The notes under the pieces are model-generated. The model was not told where the DNA came from. It made no database searches and was given only the letters and a program-made list of their open reading frames with translations. A stretch of DNA of 64,000 bases, taken from contig OZ038532.1 of NCBI GenBank assembly GCA_964036665.1, positions 12,046,537 through 12,110,536 of the forward strand, given 5' to 3'. Position 1 is the stretch's first letter. The number at the start of each line of letters is the position of its first letter. The translations under genes were made by a program, and so were the position numbers. Positions 34,801 to 46,433 of this stretch are shown here, one piece after another. Source of the DNA: Gordius sp. MW1. Lineage: Eukaryota > Nematomorpha > Gordioida > Gordea > Gordiidae.

Positions 34801-35397
34801 CCCTCCACACCTACACGAGGGACCGATTAGCTGAAGAACTCACTCCCTCCCCGACCAGGGCAAAGTGATGGAGTGTGTTGCCGACCACCCTGCCAGTCAT
34901 CAATTTGTACGCGACGGTCGGTATACAAGGTTTGCGGATTGGCGCTTCATCCATCGTGCGCGTCTTAACCAACTTCCACTCAAGGGATCTATGAGCAATC
35001 TTGGGAAGGACAAGAAGTGCCGCCGATGTGGCATGGCGGATGAGACCCTCCCCCACGTCCTGGATTCCTGTATGAAGTATTGCCTCCTATACCAAGCGGC
35101 ACAATCTTGTGGTCGATAGACTGAAAGATTTTGCCGAAAACTTATCGCGTGATAGGAGAGAATACCACCGTCGATGATTCCGGACTGCGCCCAGACTTGG
35201 TGATTGCCAAAGGAAGCGAGGCAATCATTATTGACGTCACTATTCCCTTCGACAATCGAATCGCCGCATTTGATGCCGCCCGCCTGACCAAGATTGACAA
35301 ATACCAGGGTGTCCGTCAATCCCTCTTACATCAATACAAAACGGTTACAATCGAACCGATTATTGTAGGAGCCCTGGGATCCTGGTATAGGCCTAAT
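31894..35397 (+). pseudogene. R2-like LINE with restriction-like endonuclease, main part
   Basis: A non-LTR retrotransposon of the class using a C-terminal restriction-like endonuclease. Order: an N-terminal zinc-finger region (31,894-32,355, with FICPAQGC); a linker (32,577-32,978); the RT domain in two frames (33,018-33,530 and 33,467-34,243) with WVDFASSFSTVPH, SGIKQGCPLSGLLFN and AYADDLMLLAD (YADD at about 33,938); a C-terminal region with CRRCGMADETLPHVLDSC; then the endonuclease segment RPDLVIAKG...IIDVTIPFD (about 35,180-35,260). The reading frame is broken at about 33,470, 34,243 and 35,110, so the copy is dead. It is interrupted at 35,397 by the LINE on the other strand and resumes at 38,991. 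R2 itself lives in rDNA, but no rDNA is visible here. Confidence 0.82.
35384..35397 (+). repeat. 14-bp target-site duplication, left copy
   Basis: GGTATAGGCCTAAT occurs here and at 38,977-38,990, exactly flanking the minus-strand LINE. Confidence 0.9.
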
Positions 35398-35425
35398 CTT
35401 CTTCTTCTTCTTCTTCTTCATCGTT

Positions 35426-38400
35426 TTAAGGCCGTTTTCCAGGATCTCCTGGGTTAGCCTGTTTTCCCCTAATGCATTTCCTCCATTTTATCCGATCATG
35501 CGAATCCTGTTTTGTCAGACCCATTGCTTCCATGTCGGTAGCTAGAACAGAGGCCCATGTTGATTTCGGCCTCCCACGCGGTTTCTTTCCAGATACCTCC
35601 AGGGAAGTACATCTCTTCACCCAGTCGTCGTCATTCTTCCGCTCTACATGTCCAAACCATCTTAGCCTGTTTTTCCGGATGACCTCGTTGATTGGCTCGA
35701 TCCCGATTCTTTCTCTGAGTCTATTGCTTGTTATTCTTTCCCGTAGCGACACGTTTGACATCCATCTTATCATACGCATTTCTGTGCTTTCCAATTTGGC
35801 TTTATGTATCGACATTAATGGCCACGTTTCGCTTCCATATACAAGACAACTTCTAATACATGCCGCGTAGACTTTGCCCTTTAAAGTGAGTGAAACACCT
35901 TTTCCGGTCAAAAGAGGGGCCATCTCTCTAAACTTCTTCCAGGCTTGTCGTATCCTTGCTGTAACTGCCGAGTCAACATTCCCATCTGCACTTAAAGAGT
36001 CCCCGGGATAGGTAAAGGTGTTAACTTTTCCTAGCGTCTCCCCATTATCGATGTTAAAGTCGGTTATGGCATTATCCGGTAGAGGTCCTGTCACGCAGGG
36101 CTTAGAGCTAAATGTACGGCTTGCCAATAAAAGACTTCCTTTCACACCGCTACATTTTTTGTGAACCCATCCTAGGCATTTTGTACATTGTATAGAGTTG
36201 CTAGCCACTCCTTTGTGACATACGCTACAGGGCCAGGCGCAAGTTGTCTCGGCGCTCTTCATACTTTTCCCGCCAAACATCACCTTTGTTTTTCCCATGT
36301 TAACTTTTAAGCCCTTTTTCTCCATTCCGATTTTCCATTTTTGTATCTTTGTAAAGAGATCAGCCTCACTCTCAGCCATTATCAAGAGATCATCGGCGTA
36401 TAAAAGTTCCCATGGGAGTCCATCTCGCAGTTCTTTTGTCACCACCTCCATTACGAGTATGAAAAGTAGGGGACTTAAAACGGAACCTTGGTGTAGCCCA
36501 ACCTTGACTTCAAAGCTTTCGCTATCGCCATCGTGGGTCCTCACTGCTGTTTGAGATTCGTCATACATAACCATCACAGCCGTAACCAACCATTCTTCCA
36601 CACCTGTTTTCCTAAGAGCCCATTTTACAACTTCCCGCGGCACCCGATCGAACGCTTTCTCTAGGTCTACGAAGGCGTAGTATAGTCTTTTCCCTTTTGC
36701 TTGGTGTTTTTCTTGCATCTGTCGTACTATAAAGATGGCATCGGTGGTCCCTTTCCCTGGTTTAAATCCGAACTGGATAGCGTCGATGTTCGTTTGTTCC
36801 CGGATTCTTTTCTCGAGCACCCTCTCTATAACTTTCATAGTTTGGTCGAGGAGCTTAATAGCCCGATATGATCCGCAGTCAAGTGGGTCGCCTTTTCCTT
36901 TGTAGATTGGTAGAAGAACGCTCTTTTTCCAATCGCTAGGTATAGTCCCTTCCTGAATTATGGCATTACACAGCTGTGTAAGCCAAACGACTCCTAAATG
37001 TCCAGAAGCTTTTACCATCTCCGCCACTATTCCTGTTGGGCCTGCCGCTTTACCTTGTTTCGTTTTCTTTATGGCACGCTGAATTTCATCAGTCCCAATC
37101 CAGCAGCAGGGTCCCTCCACTTTATCACAAACAACGTCATTGTCCCAGGTATTCTCTTCGTTTAAGAGTCGTTTCATATAGTCTTTCCAAACTTTTTTGA
37201 TACCATCGCCATGGGAGATGATGTTACCCGCCGGCGTTTTAACGCATTTAGTCGCCACAACATCAAGTCGTTCTTTCGCCATTTGTTTGGCTACACGAAA
37301 CATGTTTTTCTTCCCTTCCTCTGAGTCAAGGCGTAGAGCAAACTCGCATCTTTTTGTTTCCTTTATTCTGGCGACGGTCCTTCTTGCAATTCTTTAAGCC
37401 TCTTGATACATAACCTTATCGCACCTTTGTTGAGATTCATGCCAGACTTTATAGCAACGCCTTTTATCTTCGATAGCTTTAGCCGCCTCAGAGTTCCACC
37501 ACCAAGTTTCCTTATGTCTTGGGGGCCCCTTTGTCCAACCACAAACGCGCGATGTTGTGTCAAGCCAAGCATTCTTCATAGCCGTCCATTGGTCGTTTAC
37601 GTTCTTCGCCATCTCCACTGAGGTTCCATCAAGTGCTTCGGCAAAATCCCTCTTTTGAGTATCATCTTTCAAACACCACACCTTGAGTCTCGGGATATAA
37701 CTTTTCTTTGGATTTATAAGCCCCTTCATTACGAGATCCCCAACAATAAGACGGTGTTGTGTCACGCATTCTTCCCCAGCGACAACCTTGACGTTTTTCA
37801 CCATACATCTGTCCGATTTTTTGACCATCATATAATCGACAGTACTTTTAAGGGTGCCCGATTCATAGGTTATAAGCTTCCTGTCTTCTTTCTTGAAGAA
37901 AGTATTGCATATAACCATCTGAGTAGCGTCCCCAAAATCCAGAATGCGTTCCCCCTCCGTGTTCCTGGTTCCGTAGCTGTGACCACCATGGACACCTTCA
38001 TAACCATCGATATTCGCGCCAACATGTCCGTTTAGATCCCCGCCTAAAATAATAGATTCTTGAAGGTGGGAAGTAATTTCCATCAGACGATCCCAGAAAA
38101 TGTCTTTTTCTTCATCGCTTCTTCCTACTTGAGGGGCGTAGGCCGATATAACGTTGAATAGCCTTTCTCCCATCGCCATCTTTATAACTATAATCCGGTC
38201 ATTCCATCGCTTGACATCGATAACTTTGTCCACCCATTTCTCAGCGACAAATATTCCTATACCAGCTTTTCCATCCTTGTGCCCTTGCCAGTAGAATTTA
38301 TACCGCGCACCAATGGATCCCATCATCCTAGCACCCTCTCTTTTCCACCTTATCTCCTGTATGCAGCATATATCTATCCTTCTCCGATTGAGTGCTTCCA

Positions 38401-38638
38401 CTACCTCGCCCGCTCTTCCCGTCATGCTCCCTATGTTCCAGGTTGCAACCCTTAGGGTGTAGCCTTTAGACCAGCCTCCTCGAATATTTTCAGGTCGATG
38501 ACCATCATTAGGAGGGAATCCTTGCGGAGTTCCCAAAACGATTTGGCCAGGATCCTCATCTTTCTTTTTGACGTAGGTCGATGAGTTAACCCACGGGGTA
38601 CTTAGGGCTGTACCCCGCCCATTCGCCTTTGTATTCAT
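35426..38638 (-). pseudogene. LINE copy A ORF2 (endonuclease-RT) with one in-frame stop
   Basis: The frame runs from the ATG at 38,638 to 35,426, about 1070 codons, with a single internal TAA at 37,394-37,396. Residues 1-415 hold the AP endonuclease: VATWNIGSMTGR, CCIQEIRWK, GDLNGHVG, STVDYMMV. After the stop comes the RT: GKAAGPTGIVAEM, SVLLPIYKGKGD, FGFKPGKGTTDAI, AFVDLEKAFDRVPR, KVGLHQGSVLSPLLF and LLYADDLLIMAE (YADD at about 36,390-36,402). A Cys-rich finger follows (CSVCHKGV...CTKCLGWVHKKC), then RWFGHVERK...GRPKSTW near the end, typical of RTE-type elements. No other defect is visible, so the copy is young. Whether it moves depends on read-through or reversion, which cannot be judged here. 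Confidence 0.88.
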
Positions 38639-38853
38639 AGGGGGAGATTGGAGCAGGTTTTACAGCCGGATGCCCTTCCTGGCGCTAACCTCTTCGTCGG
38701 TTTGTACAATTCGCGAGGAGCGGAGATCCTATTCTGACCCCAGATCACAGGGGTTTGAGTCGTTTTCCTTAGAGGGTGAGTTCTAAAGGACCATTCTTTT
38801 GAAACCTTTCCATATGAACGAATCCACATATAGAAAGGTATGAACCGTGTCAC
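38635..38853 (-). CDS. Small ORF1 overlapping LINE ORF2 by ATGA
   Basis: A 72-codon frame starting MTRFIPFYMWIRSYGK ends with TGA at 38,635-38,637, overlapping the ATG of the large frame (38,636-38,638) as ATGA. Short first frames occur in some RTE elements, and ATGA overlaps allow termination-reinitiation. Coding is unproven: the product has no recognisable domain. Confidence 0.4.
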   Translation of the reverse strand: MTRFIPFYMWIRSYGKVSKEWSFRTHPLRKTTQTPVIWGQNRISAPRELYKPTKRLAPGRASGCKTCSNLPL

Positions 38854-38901
38854 TTTAAACTTTTTTTTTTTTTTTTTTTTTTGTCTTTCTAAGTGACACG
38901 G
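38845..38901. repeat. Inverted repeat around a T22 run in the LINE leader
   Basis: CCGTGTCACTT (38,845-38,855) and AAGTGACACGG (38,891-38,901) are perfect 11-bp inverse copies flanking a 22-base T run (A run on the LINE strand). A transcript of the LINE could fold this into a stem with an A-rich loop upstream of its ORFs. Confidence 0.6.
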
Positions 38902-38976
38902 ACCGCTTCTCCTTTAGCCAGATATAATCTGTTACCCCGCTGCACGACGAGGACGTAGGAGAGCGGATTTGCAAGG

Positions 38977-39122
38977 GGTATAGGCCTAATGACGCACTAA
39001 TTCGCAAACTATGCGCCTGCCACCATCATGCGCCGACGGATGGTTGCAGTTGTCATCCACATGTCACGGAATATATACGTCCATCACGTATCCAACATCC
39101 CCCAAGAAACTTAATCTGCTAA
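38977..39122 (+). pseudogene. C-terminal end of the R2-like LINE after the insertion
   Basis: The right copy of the 14-bp duplication (38,977-38,990) is followed by sequence that continues the same reading frame that stopped at 35,397: VGALGSWYRPN before the insertion, then DALIRKLCACHHHAP after it, to a stop at 39,120. The GALGSW block is typical of the C-terminus of R2-like proteins. This shows the disrupted frame extended across the site. Confidence 0.75.
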
Positions 39123-39339
39123 CCCCCCCCCTCACCCCCTGTCGAATCTAACGTTTATTACCTTATTATATTTCGGTCTCAACGTCTATACTACTTCATA
39201 TACATATATTTACTTTTTATAGCTACTAAACACGCCTATTATATTTTAGATACATTTTCTTAATAAAGCATTTAATCTAAACTATGAAAGAAAATATGTA
39301 TATGTATGCAGCAATAAAAAATTTAAACTTTATATAGTA
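39123..39339. other. Spacer; no feature seen
   Basis: A C tract at 39,123 and AT-rich sequence up to the Helitron. Confidence 0.3.
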
Positions 39340-40897
39340 CTAGCTGACCCGGCAAACGTTGTTTTGCCATATTAAAAATATTTTAAAAAAAATTAAAAAA
39401 TTTAAATAAGAAAATTTAAAACTACCAAAAAAAAATTTAAAAACTCAACTAAACGAAAAATAACAAATAATTGATATTTTTAAGGGTGGTTAAAAACACA
39501 AAATTTTACCTCAATAATGTTCGAATTTAAATTTTCATGAAGCAAATTTTTTTTAAGTCAAATTTACCTATAATCAAAAAAATATATCGCGCCTGGCCTT
39601 TATGATAAAATATAAACAAAAGGCGAATACGGATACGCATATAGGTTATTTAACGAAAAATAAGAAATAATTGATATCTTTAAGGGTGGTTAAAAACACA
39701 AAATTTTACCTCAATAATGTTCGAATTTAAATTTTCATGAAGCAAATTTTTTTAAGTCAAATTTACCTATAATCATGGGCGTAACCAGGTTTTGGATTAG
39801 GGGGGGGGGGGGCAAAACGTTTAAAAGTTCAATTAGAGGGGAGGAAAACATAAATTTTTTAAAATTTTCAATGTTTTTGCATTGAAAAAAATTTGGTTTC
39901 GCAAATTAGGGGGGGGGGGGGGCAGCCGAGGATTTCAATACAAAAACCCTTAAAAATTAAAAAAAAATTATGTTTTGCCCACCCCCTAATTAGCCAGGGA
40001 GGCGGGGGCAGGGGGCGCGGCTGCCCCCCCCCCTATTTGAACTTAACTCCAATTAATACAGATGCTTATTGGCGAATTTACACAAAAATAAAAGATCACT
40101 ATGGAAATCGTCAAATCTAACACGATTTCCATACACGGATCAATGCCATCCAATTAGATTTTAACGCGTTTTCTTTTTAATATTTTATTTACCAATGTAT
40201 TTTACCCATGTGATTATTAGAATAAACTATTATTTGTTTAAAAAAAAATTGTTTTGGTAATATAAAATTTAAATTACGGTTGCATGAAAATTTTTGGATA
40301 GTCGAGACCTTTTTTTTTGCTCTCAGGAAAATTGTTGGGTAGTCAAGACCTTTTTTTTAATCTGCCCCCTTCCCTAATTCAAAACCTAGCTACGCCCATG
40401 GATATATCAACATTTATTGGCACTTTGTTAAAAGTATTTTCATTTTTCTCCTTGTTTAACGTGCAAAAAATTACAAAATTAGATTTTTTAATATATTTAG
40501 CCACGCAGGAGGGGGGGACACGACCGTCCTATAATAATAATAATAATTGAAGCAAAAAATGGCTTTGATAGTGCGTAAAAAGTTTTCATTTTCCGCAACA
40601 CATGCCTACTGCATATCACCAGATTACCTACACGATAGATAGATAGATAAGATACGCAGCAGTACGTGATGAGGGCAGGGCGTTTGATTGACGTGCGATA
40701 CAACGTCAAAACGCATAAAACCCAATATCTCAAAAACTACTGGACCGATTTGGCTGGAACATATCTTAAAACACGCTCCGGAGTGTGGGGAATAGACTGT
40801 GAAATTTTGAGCCAAATCGGTCCGGTAGTTCTCCAAAATTGGTGGCGCCATACATACACACATACATACACACATAGTTTCATTTTTATATATAAGA
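39340..40897 (-). mobile_element. 1.56-kb non-autonomous Helitron, minus orientation
   Basis: Read on the minus strand it starts TCTTATATATAAAAATGAAA (40,897) and ends with the hairpin-GGGTCAG-CTAG terminus at 39,340, inserted between A and T. It shares its interior with the copies at 28.9, 44.6, 46.4 and 47.9 kb. It carries a hAT-MITE-derived block bounded by CATGGGCGTAACC (39,774) and GCTACGCCCATG (40,388-40,399), with G and C tracts and internal repeats. Short open frames in it are repeats, not genes. Confidence 0.88.
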
Positions 40898-41722
40898 TAT
40901 ACTTAATATAAAAGAAAATAATGCGGCAATAAAAAATAATAATATGCTCAATATAAATTTTTGCATTATAAGCGTGCTTTGCAAATATGAACTACATTTT
41001 GATTCATTGTAGACTTCTTCTTCTTCTTCTTCTTCTTCTTTGCGCTCATTTTATATACATATTATCTAAATAACACCCAATATAAAATGTGAGATTTAAT
41101 TATTTATCAGCGCTTATAATGTAATTTATATAAACAATTTATTATTTTTAAAATCCTATCTAAATGTTTACAACAACTAAGAAAAATTAAATTAGGCGAA
41201 CAATAAATAATTGTAAATCAAAATTTTAATCTTCTTTTTTTACATAGGATTTTAAATGAAATATATATGAAATCTTTTAATTACCTAATACTCCTATAGA
41301 ATTATGAATTAAATCATTTATGTAGGAAGTTTTAAGTATAAATCTGATAAATGTTATATTAAGGTTACTAATATCACAAAAAATTTAACTTTACGGAATT
41401 TGGATAAGCAAACAATCAAGATTTGTTAAAATTTTATGGCAGAAATAGGATCTCCTTGTTTCGCGATTAACAATAAAACTTTGTTTCTCAATCATAAAAA
41501 TGCCCCACCAAACTTGTACATCTACTTTTACCAATATCAGAAAGAGGATGCCATACAAAAAAAACAAAAGATTTTATTTGCGACCGATAAAAAGCATGGA
41601 TCATCAAATATTTATCTAATTAAAAGCTTTATAATAAAATGGTGTTAAGAAATTCCAAGGATGAAAAAACAATGTAATTAATTTCTGATTATTTTGAAAT
41701 TTTCAGAGTCTCGGTTGTTGTT
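40898..41722. other. AT-rich spacer with (CTT)n microsatellite
   Basis: A (CTT)9 run at about 41,012-41,040 may be a remnant LINE tail. The plus-strand frame at 41,436-41,648 has no recognisable similarity. Nothing else was seen. Confidence 0.35.
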
Positions 41723-42274
41723 TAGAGCCCTGCAAAGTCACTTTTTTCAACACGAACCAGACCCAACCCGAAAGCTTTTTAAGCCAAACCCGACCCGACC
41801 CGAAAGTAAAAAAGTTAATATTGTAAAATTGATTTTAATTGATTAAAATGGCAACAAAATATTATCTCCCAAAAATGGACAAAACGTTATATGCTTATCA
41901 TTTCCGGGTCACATGCTAAAAAAGATAGGTTATATATATAAAATCAATTTTGTCTCAAATTAAAATTGCCTATAAATGGCCCCTAGAGTATACTTTTGAG
42001 TTAATTGCGGCACTCCTAAATGTAGTTATTATCATTTTATTCAAAATATTAACGAACCCGCAATTTTTCACATATAAAATGCTTATATTCTAATTAAAAT
42101 GAGTTTGTCTGTATTATCCATAGACTAGATAGACTGCTCATTCACTTTAAAAAAGTGATGCCAATTTTACCGCCATCTTGAACATAATATTAGCAAACGA
42201 ACTTTTTCAACGTTATAATGGGATTCTATATATAGTCTCTATTTATTAAAAAAATTTTATCATAATTTTTATAT

Positions 42275-42709
42275 AATTTTAATAGAGATGCACCGATACC
42301 AAGTATCGGCATGGTATCGGCGCCGATACCTTGCCAAAAGAATCGGCCCGATACTTTGCTAGTATCGGCAATTACCAAGCCGATACCTTTTTCAATATGA
42401 AACTCAAAAAATAATATTTATAGTATCTCCTACCATTAAAAAATAGAGGACTCTTTAAATTTTTTGAAAATTGTTTCATTTGATTGGCTATAAATATTTC
42501 TTTACAATTGTTTTATCGTCAAAATTCTGATCTACCAAAATTTGGATGTGACTTAATTTATAATATTTAATTTGCATATATTTTTTAGTATAAAAAATTT
42601 TTTTATTATAAGTATCGGCATGGTATCGGTATCGGCAAAAAAATCTTAAGTTTCGGCTGGTATCGGTATCGGCATAAAATAGTGGTATCGGTGCATCTCT
42701 AAATTTTAA
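42275..42709. mobile_element. 419-bp hAT MITE with perfect 8-bp duplication
   Basis: The element spans 42,283-42,701 and begins TAGAGATGCACCGATACC; it ends with the exact inverse. AATTTTAA is duplicated on both sides. Both subterminal regions are arrays of the GTATCGGC motif (CCGATACCAAGTATCGGCA), likely transposase-binding repeats. The interior is AT-rich with no coding. Confidence 0.92.
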
Positions 42710-43178
42710 GTTAAAACTTATATCATATCATAAAAAAATGCTTTGGATAAACGATAAAATATTTTTGATTATGTTATAATAATAAAATTATTTAAATATT
42801 ACAAAAAATAACATTAAATTAATGAGACAAATTACTATATTTAAAGTGCCATCTATATATAGTTTTATTTTAGTATACACATTGCGAATTTTTATTTAAG
42901 AAATCACAAATTAATAAAATAAGGTAAATTAATGTAGAAAAAATGATGCTATTGCCCTAAAAATATAATATTTTTATTTAATTTGTTACGAATATTTAAT
43001 TTTAAATTTTGATTTACAATACGCGAATTATTATGAAATAAAATTTTAAGGTATTTACGAATGATCCTTTTTCCTTTTTTTGGAGAAATTATTTGTAACT
43101 AAAGAATTCATTGTAGTTCTTTTAGTTGGTGGTTTCTTCGATATTATAGTGATTAAATATGTAACTTAAATCAATTAC

Positions 43179-43374
43179 CTTTTGGAGATGATCTGGTAAA
43201 GCAAAAATAGTAGGTATTGCACCTTCTCTAAGCTGCTTGTATTTATTTACAGTAGGATAAAATGAGTCGGTGGTGAAATGTGCAGAGCAAAGTACAGAGT
43301 ATTTGCTAGGTGTAAAATCCCTCTTAACATTATGCATCCATGCTGCTAGGAGGATCTTATTTTTTAGGGGAAAT
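43179..43374 (-). CDS. THAP zinc-finger domain exon (partial)
   Basis: An internal exon on the minus strand between an acceptor (TTTTAATAG at 43,375-43,383) and a donor (GTAATTG at 43,172-43,178). It encodes the second part of a THAP DNA-binding domain: RFPLKNK, LLAAWMHNVKR, YSVLCSAHF (the last Cys and His of the C2CH zinc site) and the closing GAIPTIF, then LPDHLQK. The first exon with the N-terminal CxxC is not visible; it could lie beyond the 144-bp array at 43.4-44.5 kb. THAP domains occur in host transcription factors and in P-element transposases, and this exon does not say which. Confidence 0.75.
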
Positions 43375-43399
43375 CTATTAAAATAGCAGATAAGCAAAA

Positions 43400-44528
43400 A
43401 TTAAATACAAAAAAAGCATATTAATCATAGACTAAAGAGAAAAAAAATATATTAGGCTTAGTATATATATCAATTTAGACCTAGAGAACTTATTAAGAAT
43501 AACTAAATATATTCTACTAATTGATAAGAATTATATATAAAAAGCCATAGACTAAAAAAGCATAATAATCAAAAACTAAAGAGAAAAAAAATATATTAGG
43601 CTAGATATATATCAATTTAGACTTAGAGAACTTATTAAGAATAACTAAATATATTCTATTAATTGATAAGAATTATATATAAAAAGCCATAGACTAAAAA
43701 AGCATAATAATCAAAAACTACAGAGAAAAAAAATATATTAGGCTAAATATATATATCAATTTAGACTTAGAGAACCTATTAAGAATAACTAAATATATTC
43801 TATTAATTGATAAGAATTATATATAAAAAGCCATAGACTAAAAAAGCATAATAATCAAAAACTAAAGAGAAAAAAAATATATTAGGCTAAATATATATAT
43901 CAATTTAGACTTAGAGAACTTATTAAGAATAACTAAATATATTCTATTAATTGATAAGAATTATATATAAAAAGCCATAGACTAAAAAAGCATAATAATC
44001 AAAAACTACAGAGAAAAAAAATATATTAGGCTAAATATATATATCAATTTAGACTTAGAGAAGAATAACTAAATATATTCTATTAATTGATAAGAATTAT
44101 ATATAAAAAGCCATAGACTAAAAAAGCATAATAATCAAAAACTAAAGAGAAAAAAAATATATTAGGCTAAATATATATATCAATTTAGACTTAGAGAACT
44201 TATTAAGAATAACTAAATATATTCTATTAATTGATAAGAATTATATATAAAAAGCCATAGACTAAAAAAGCATAATAATCAAAAACTAAAGAGAAAAAAA
44301 ATATATTAGGCTAAATATATATATCAATTTAGACTTAGAGAACTTATTAAGAATAACTAAATATATTCTATTAATTGATCTGAATTATATATAAAAAGCC
44401 GTAGACTAAAAAAGCATAATAATCAAAAACTAAAGAGAAAAAAAATATATTAGGCTAAATTTATATATCAATTTAGACTTAGAGAACTTATTAAGAATAA
44501 CTATATATATTCTATTAATAGATAAGCT
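43400..44528. repeat. Tandem array of about eight 144-bp units
   Basis: The unit contains AAAAAGCCATAGACTAAAAA, GAGAAAAAAAATATATTAGG, TTTAGACTTAGAGAAC and TATTCTATTAATTGATA. The spacing of AGCCATAGAC is 142, 144, 144, 136, 144 and 144 bp, and the copies differ at few sites, so the array is recent or homogenised. It sits directly upstream (minus strand) of the THAP exon, in what would be its preceding intron. Confidence 0.93.
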
Positions 44529-44593
44529 TGAATTAAATACAATATTTGGTTAAAAAAAGAGTTTATTGATATAAAAAGATATTACAGCCATAA

Positions 44594-45990
44594 TCTTATA
44601 TATAAAAATGAAACTATGTGTGTGTGTGTGTATGTGTGTATGCCGCCACCAATTTTGGAGAACTACCAAACCGATTTGGCTCAAAATTTCACAGTTTATT
44701 CCTGCCACTCCGGAGCGTGTTTTAAGATATGTTCCAGCCAAATCGGTCCAGTAGTTTCCGAGATATTGGGTTTTAGGCGTTTTGACGTTGTATCGAACGT
44801 CAATCAAACGCCCTGCCCTTATCACGTACTGCTGCGTATCTTATCTATCTATCGTGTAGGTAGTCTGGTGATAAATGCAGTAGGCATGTGTTGCGGAAAA
44901 TGAAAACTTTTTACGCACTATCAAAGCCATTTTTTGCTTCAATTATTATTATTATTATAGGACGGTCGTGTCCCCCCCCCCTTCCTGCGTGGCTAAATAA
45001 ATTAAAAAATCTAATTTTGTAATTTTTTGCACGTTAAACAAGGAGAAAAATGAAAATACTTTTAACAAAGTGCCAATAAATGTTGATATATCCATGGGCG
45101 TAGCTAGGTTTTGAATTAGGGGGGGGGGCAGATTTAAAAAAAAAGGTCTTGACTACCCAACAATTTTCCTGAGAGCAAAAAAAAAAGGTCTCGACTATCC
45201 AAAAATTTTCATGCAACCGTAATTTAAATTTTATTTTACCAAAACAATTTTTTTTTAAACAAATAATAGTTTATTCTAATAATCACATGGGTAAAATACA
45301 TTGGTAAATAAAATATTAAAAAGAAAACGCGTTAAAATCTAATTGGATGGCATTGATCGTGTATGGAAATCGTGTTAGATTTGACGATTTCCATAGTGAT
45401 CTTTTATTTTTGTGTAAATTCGCTAATAAGCATTTGTATTAATTGGAGTTAAGTTCAAATAGGGGGGGGGGGGGGGGCAGCCGCGCCCCCTGCCCCCGCC
45501 TGCCTGGCTAATTAGGGGGTGGGGCAAAACATAATTTTTTTTTTTAATTTTTAAGGGTTTTTGTATTGAAATCCTCGGCTGCCCCCCCCCCCCCCCCTAA
45601 TTTGCGAAACCAAATTTTAATTGAACTTTTAAACGTTTTGCCCCCCCCCTAACCTGGCTACGCCCATGATTATAGGTAAATTTGACTTAAAAAATTTGCT
45701 TCATGAAAATTTAAATTCGAACATTATTGAGGTAAAATTTTGTGTTTTTAACCACCCTTAAAGATATCAATTATTTGTTATTTTTCGTTAAATAACCTAT
45801 ATGCGTATCCGTATCCGCCTTTCGTTTATATTTTATCATAAAGGCCAGGCGCGATATTTTTTTTTGATTATGGGTAAATTTGACTTAAAAAAAATTTGCT
45901 TCATGAAAATTTGAATTCGAACATTATTGAGGTAAAATTTTGTGTTTTTAACCACCCTTAAAAATATCAATTATTTATTAATATATCATA
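44594..45990 (+). mobile_element. Helitron, 3' truncated
   Basis: It starts TCTTATATATAAAAATGAAA after an A at 44,593. It contains the GACCGATTTGGCT palindromic block, a hAT-MITE-derived block with CATGGGCGTAGC (45,092) and GCTACGCCCATG (45,658-45,669), and two copies of the TATCCGTATCCGCC-type repeat. It breaks off near 45,990, before the 3' hairpin and CTAG. No coding sequence. Confidence 0.75.
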
Positions 45991-46433
45991 TAAAAAATAT
46001 CATCGAGCACCCGACGAAAATTTTAATTTACGATCCTTGGGCGGCCCTGGGCGGAAAATGACATATAACTCTGACCATGCCCAATTTTGGGTTAACTTTG
46101 ATTTATCCTATGCCTGACTAGAGCCTATCGCTCGAAGCCCCCCCCCCCGGACCGAGCAGGTTTTGGGCTTTACCCCCGCAAAAATAAATAATAATCGGGC
46201 CTCGGCCTTGGGCCGGGCTTGATTTAGTCTATTAAAATTTAGCAAGATCAATTTCCTTATACATCATACTTATCTTGGTGAAAAAAGAATTATTAGCAAT
46301 AAAAGTTATTCTAATTTTTAAATGCCCAAAAGTTTGAACTTTAAAAAAATGTAGGACTCGGGCAAAATAAAAATCACTTTACAGGGCTATAGGTCTGACT
46401 AATACTTTTAAAGCGATTGTTGTGTAGCCTAAA
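45991..46433. mobile_element. hAT-like G/C-rich remnant between Helitrons
   Basis: Contains CGGGCCTCGG, GGGCCGGGC and a C10 tract, the style of the hAT subterminal regions elsewhere in the window. Boundaries and target duplication were not found. Confidence 0.35.

Larger units (their letters stand above)
35398..38976 (-). mobile_element. RTE-like LINE (copy A), nearly full length
   Basis: A 3.58-kb non-LTR retrotransposon on the minus strand. It ends in a (GAA)n tail (35,398-35,419), is flanked by a 14-bp duplication, and carries a 5' leader of about 340 bp upstream of the large frame. The architecture is AP endonuclease, reverse transcriptase, Cys-rich finger and C-terminal domain in one long frame, preceded by a small overlapping frame. 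It lies inside the endonuclease-proximal tail of the R2-like LINE, so it is younger. Confidence 0.9.

Noticed and set aside
31894..39122. Presence of rDNA around the R2-like LINE
   Set aside because: No 28S-like sequence flanks it, so it is either a different target-specificity family or an off-target copy.
43400..44528. CRISPR-like array
   Set aside because: Units are contiguous 144-bp tandem repeats without unique spacers, in animal DNA.
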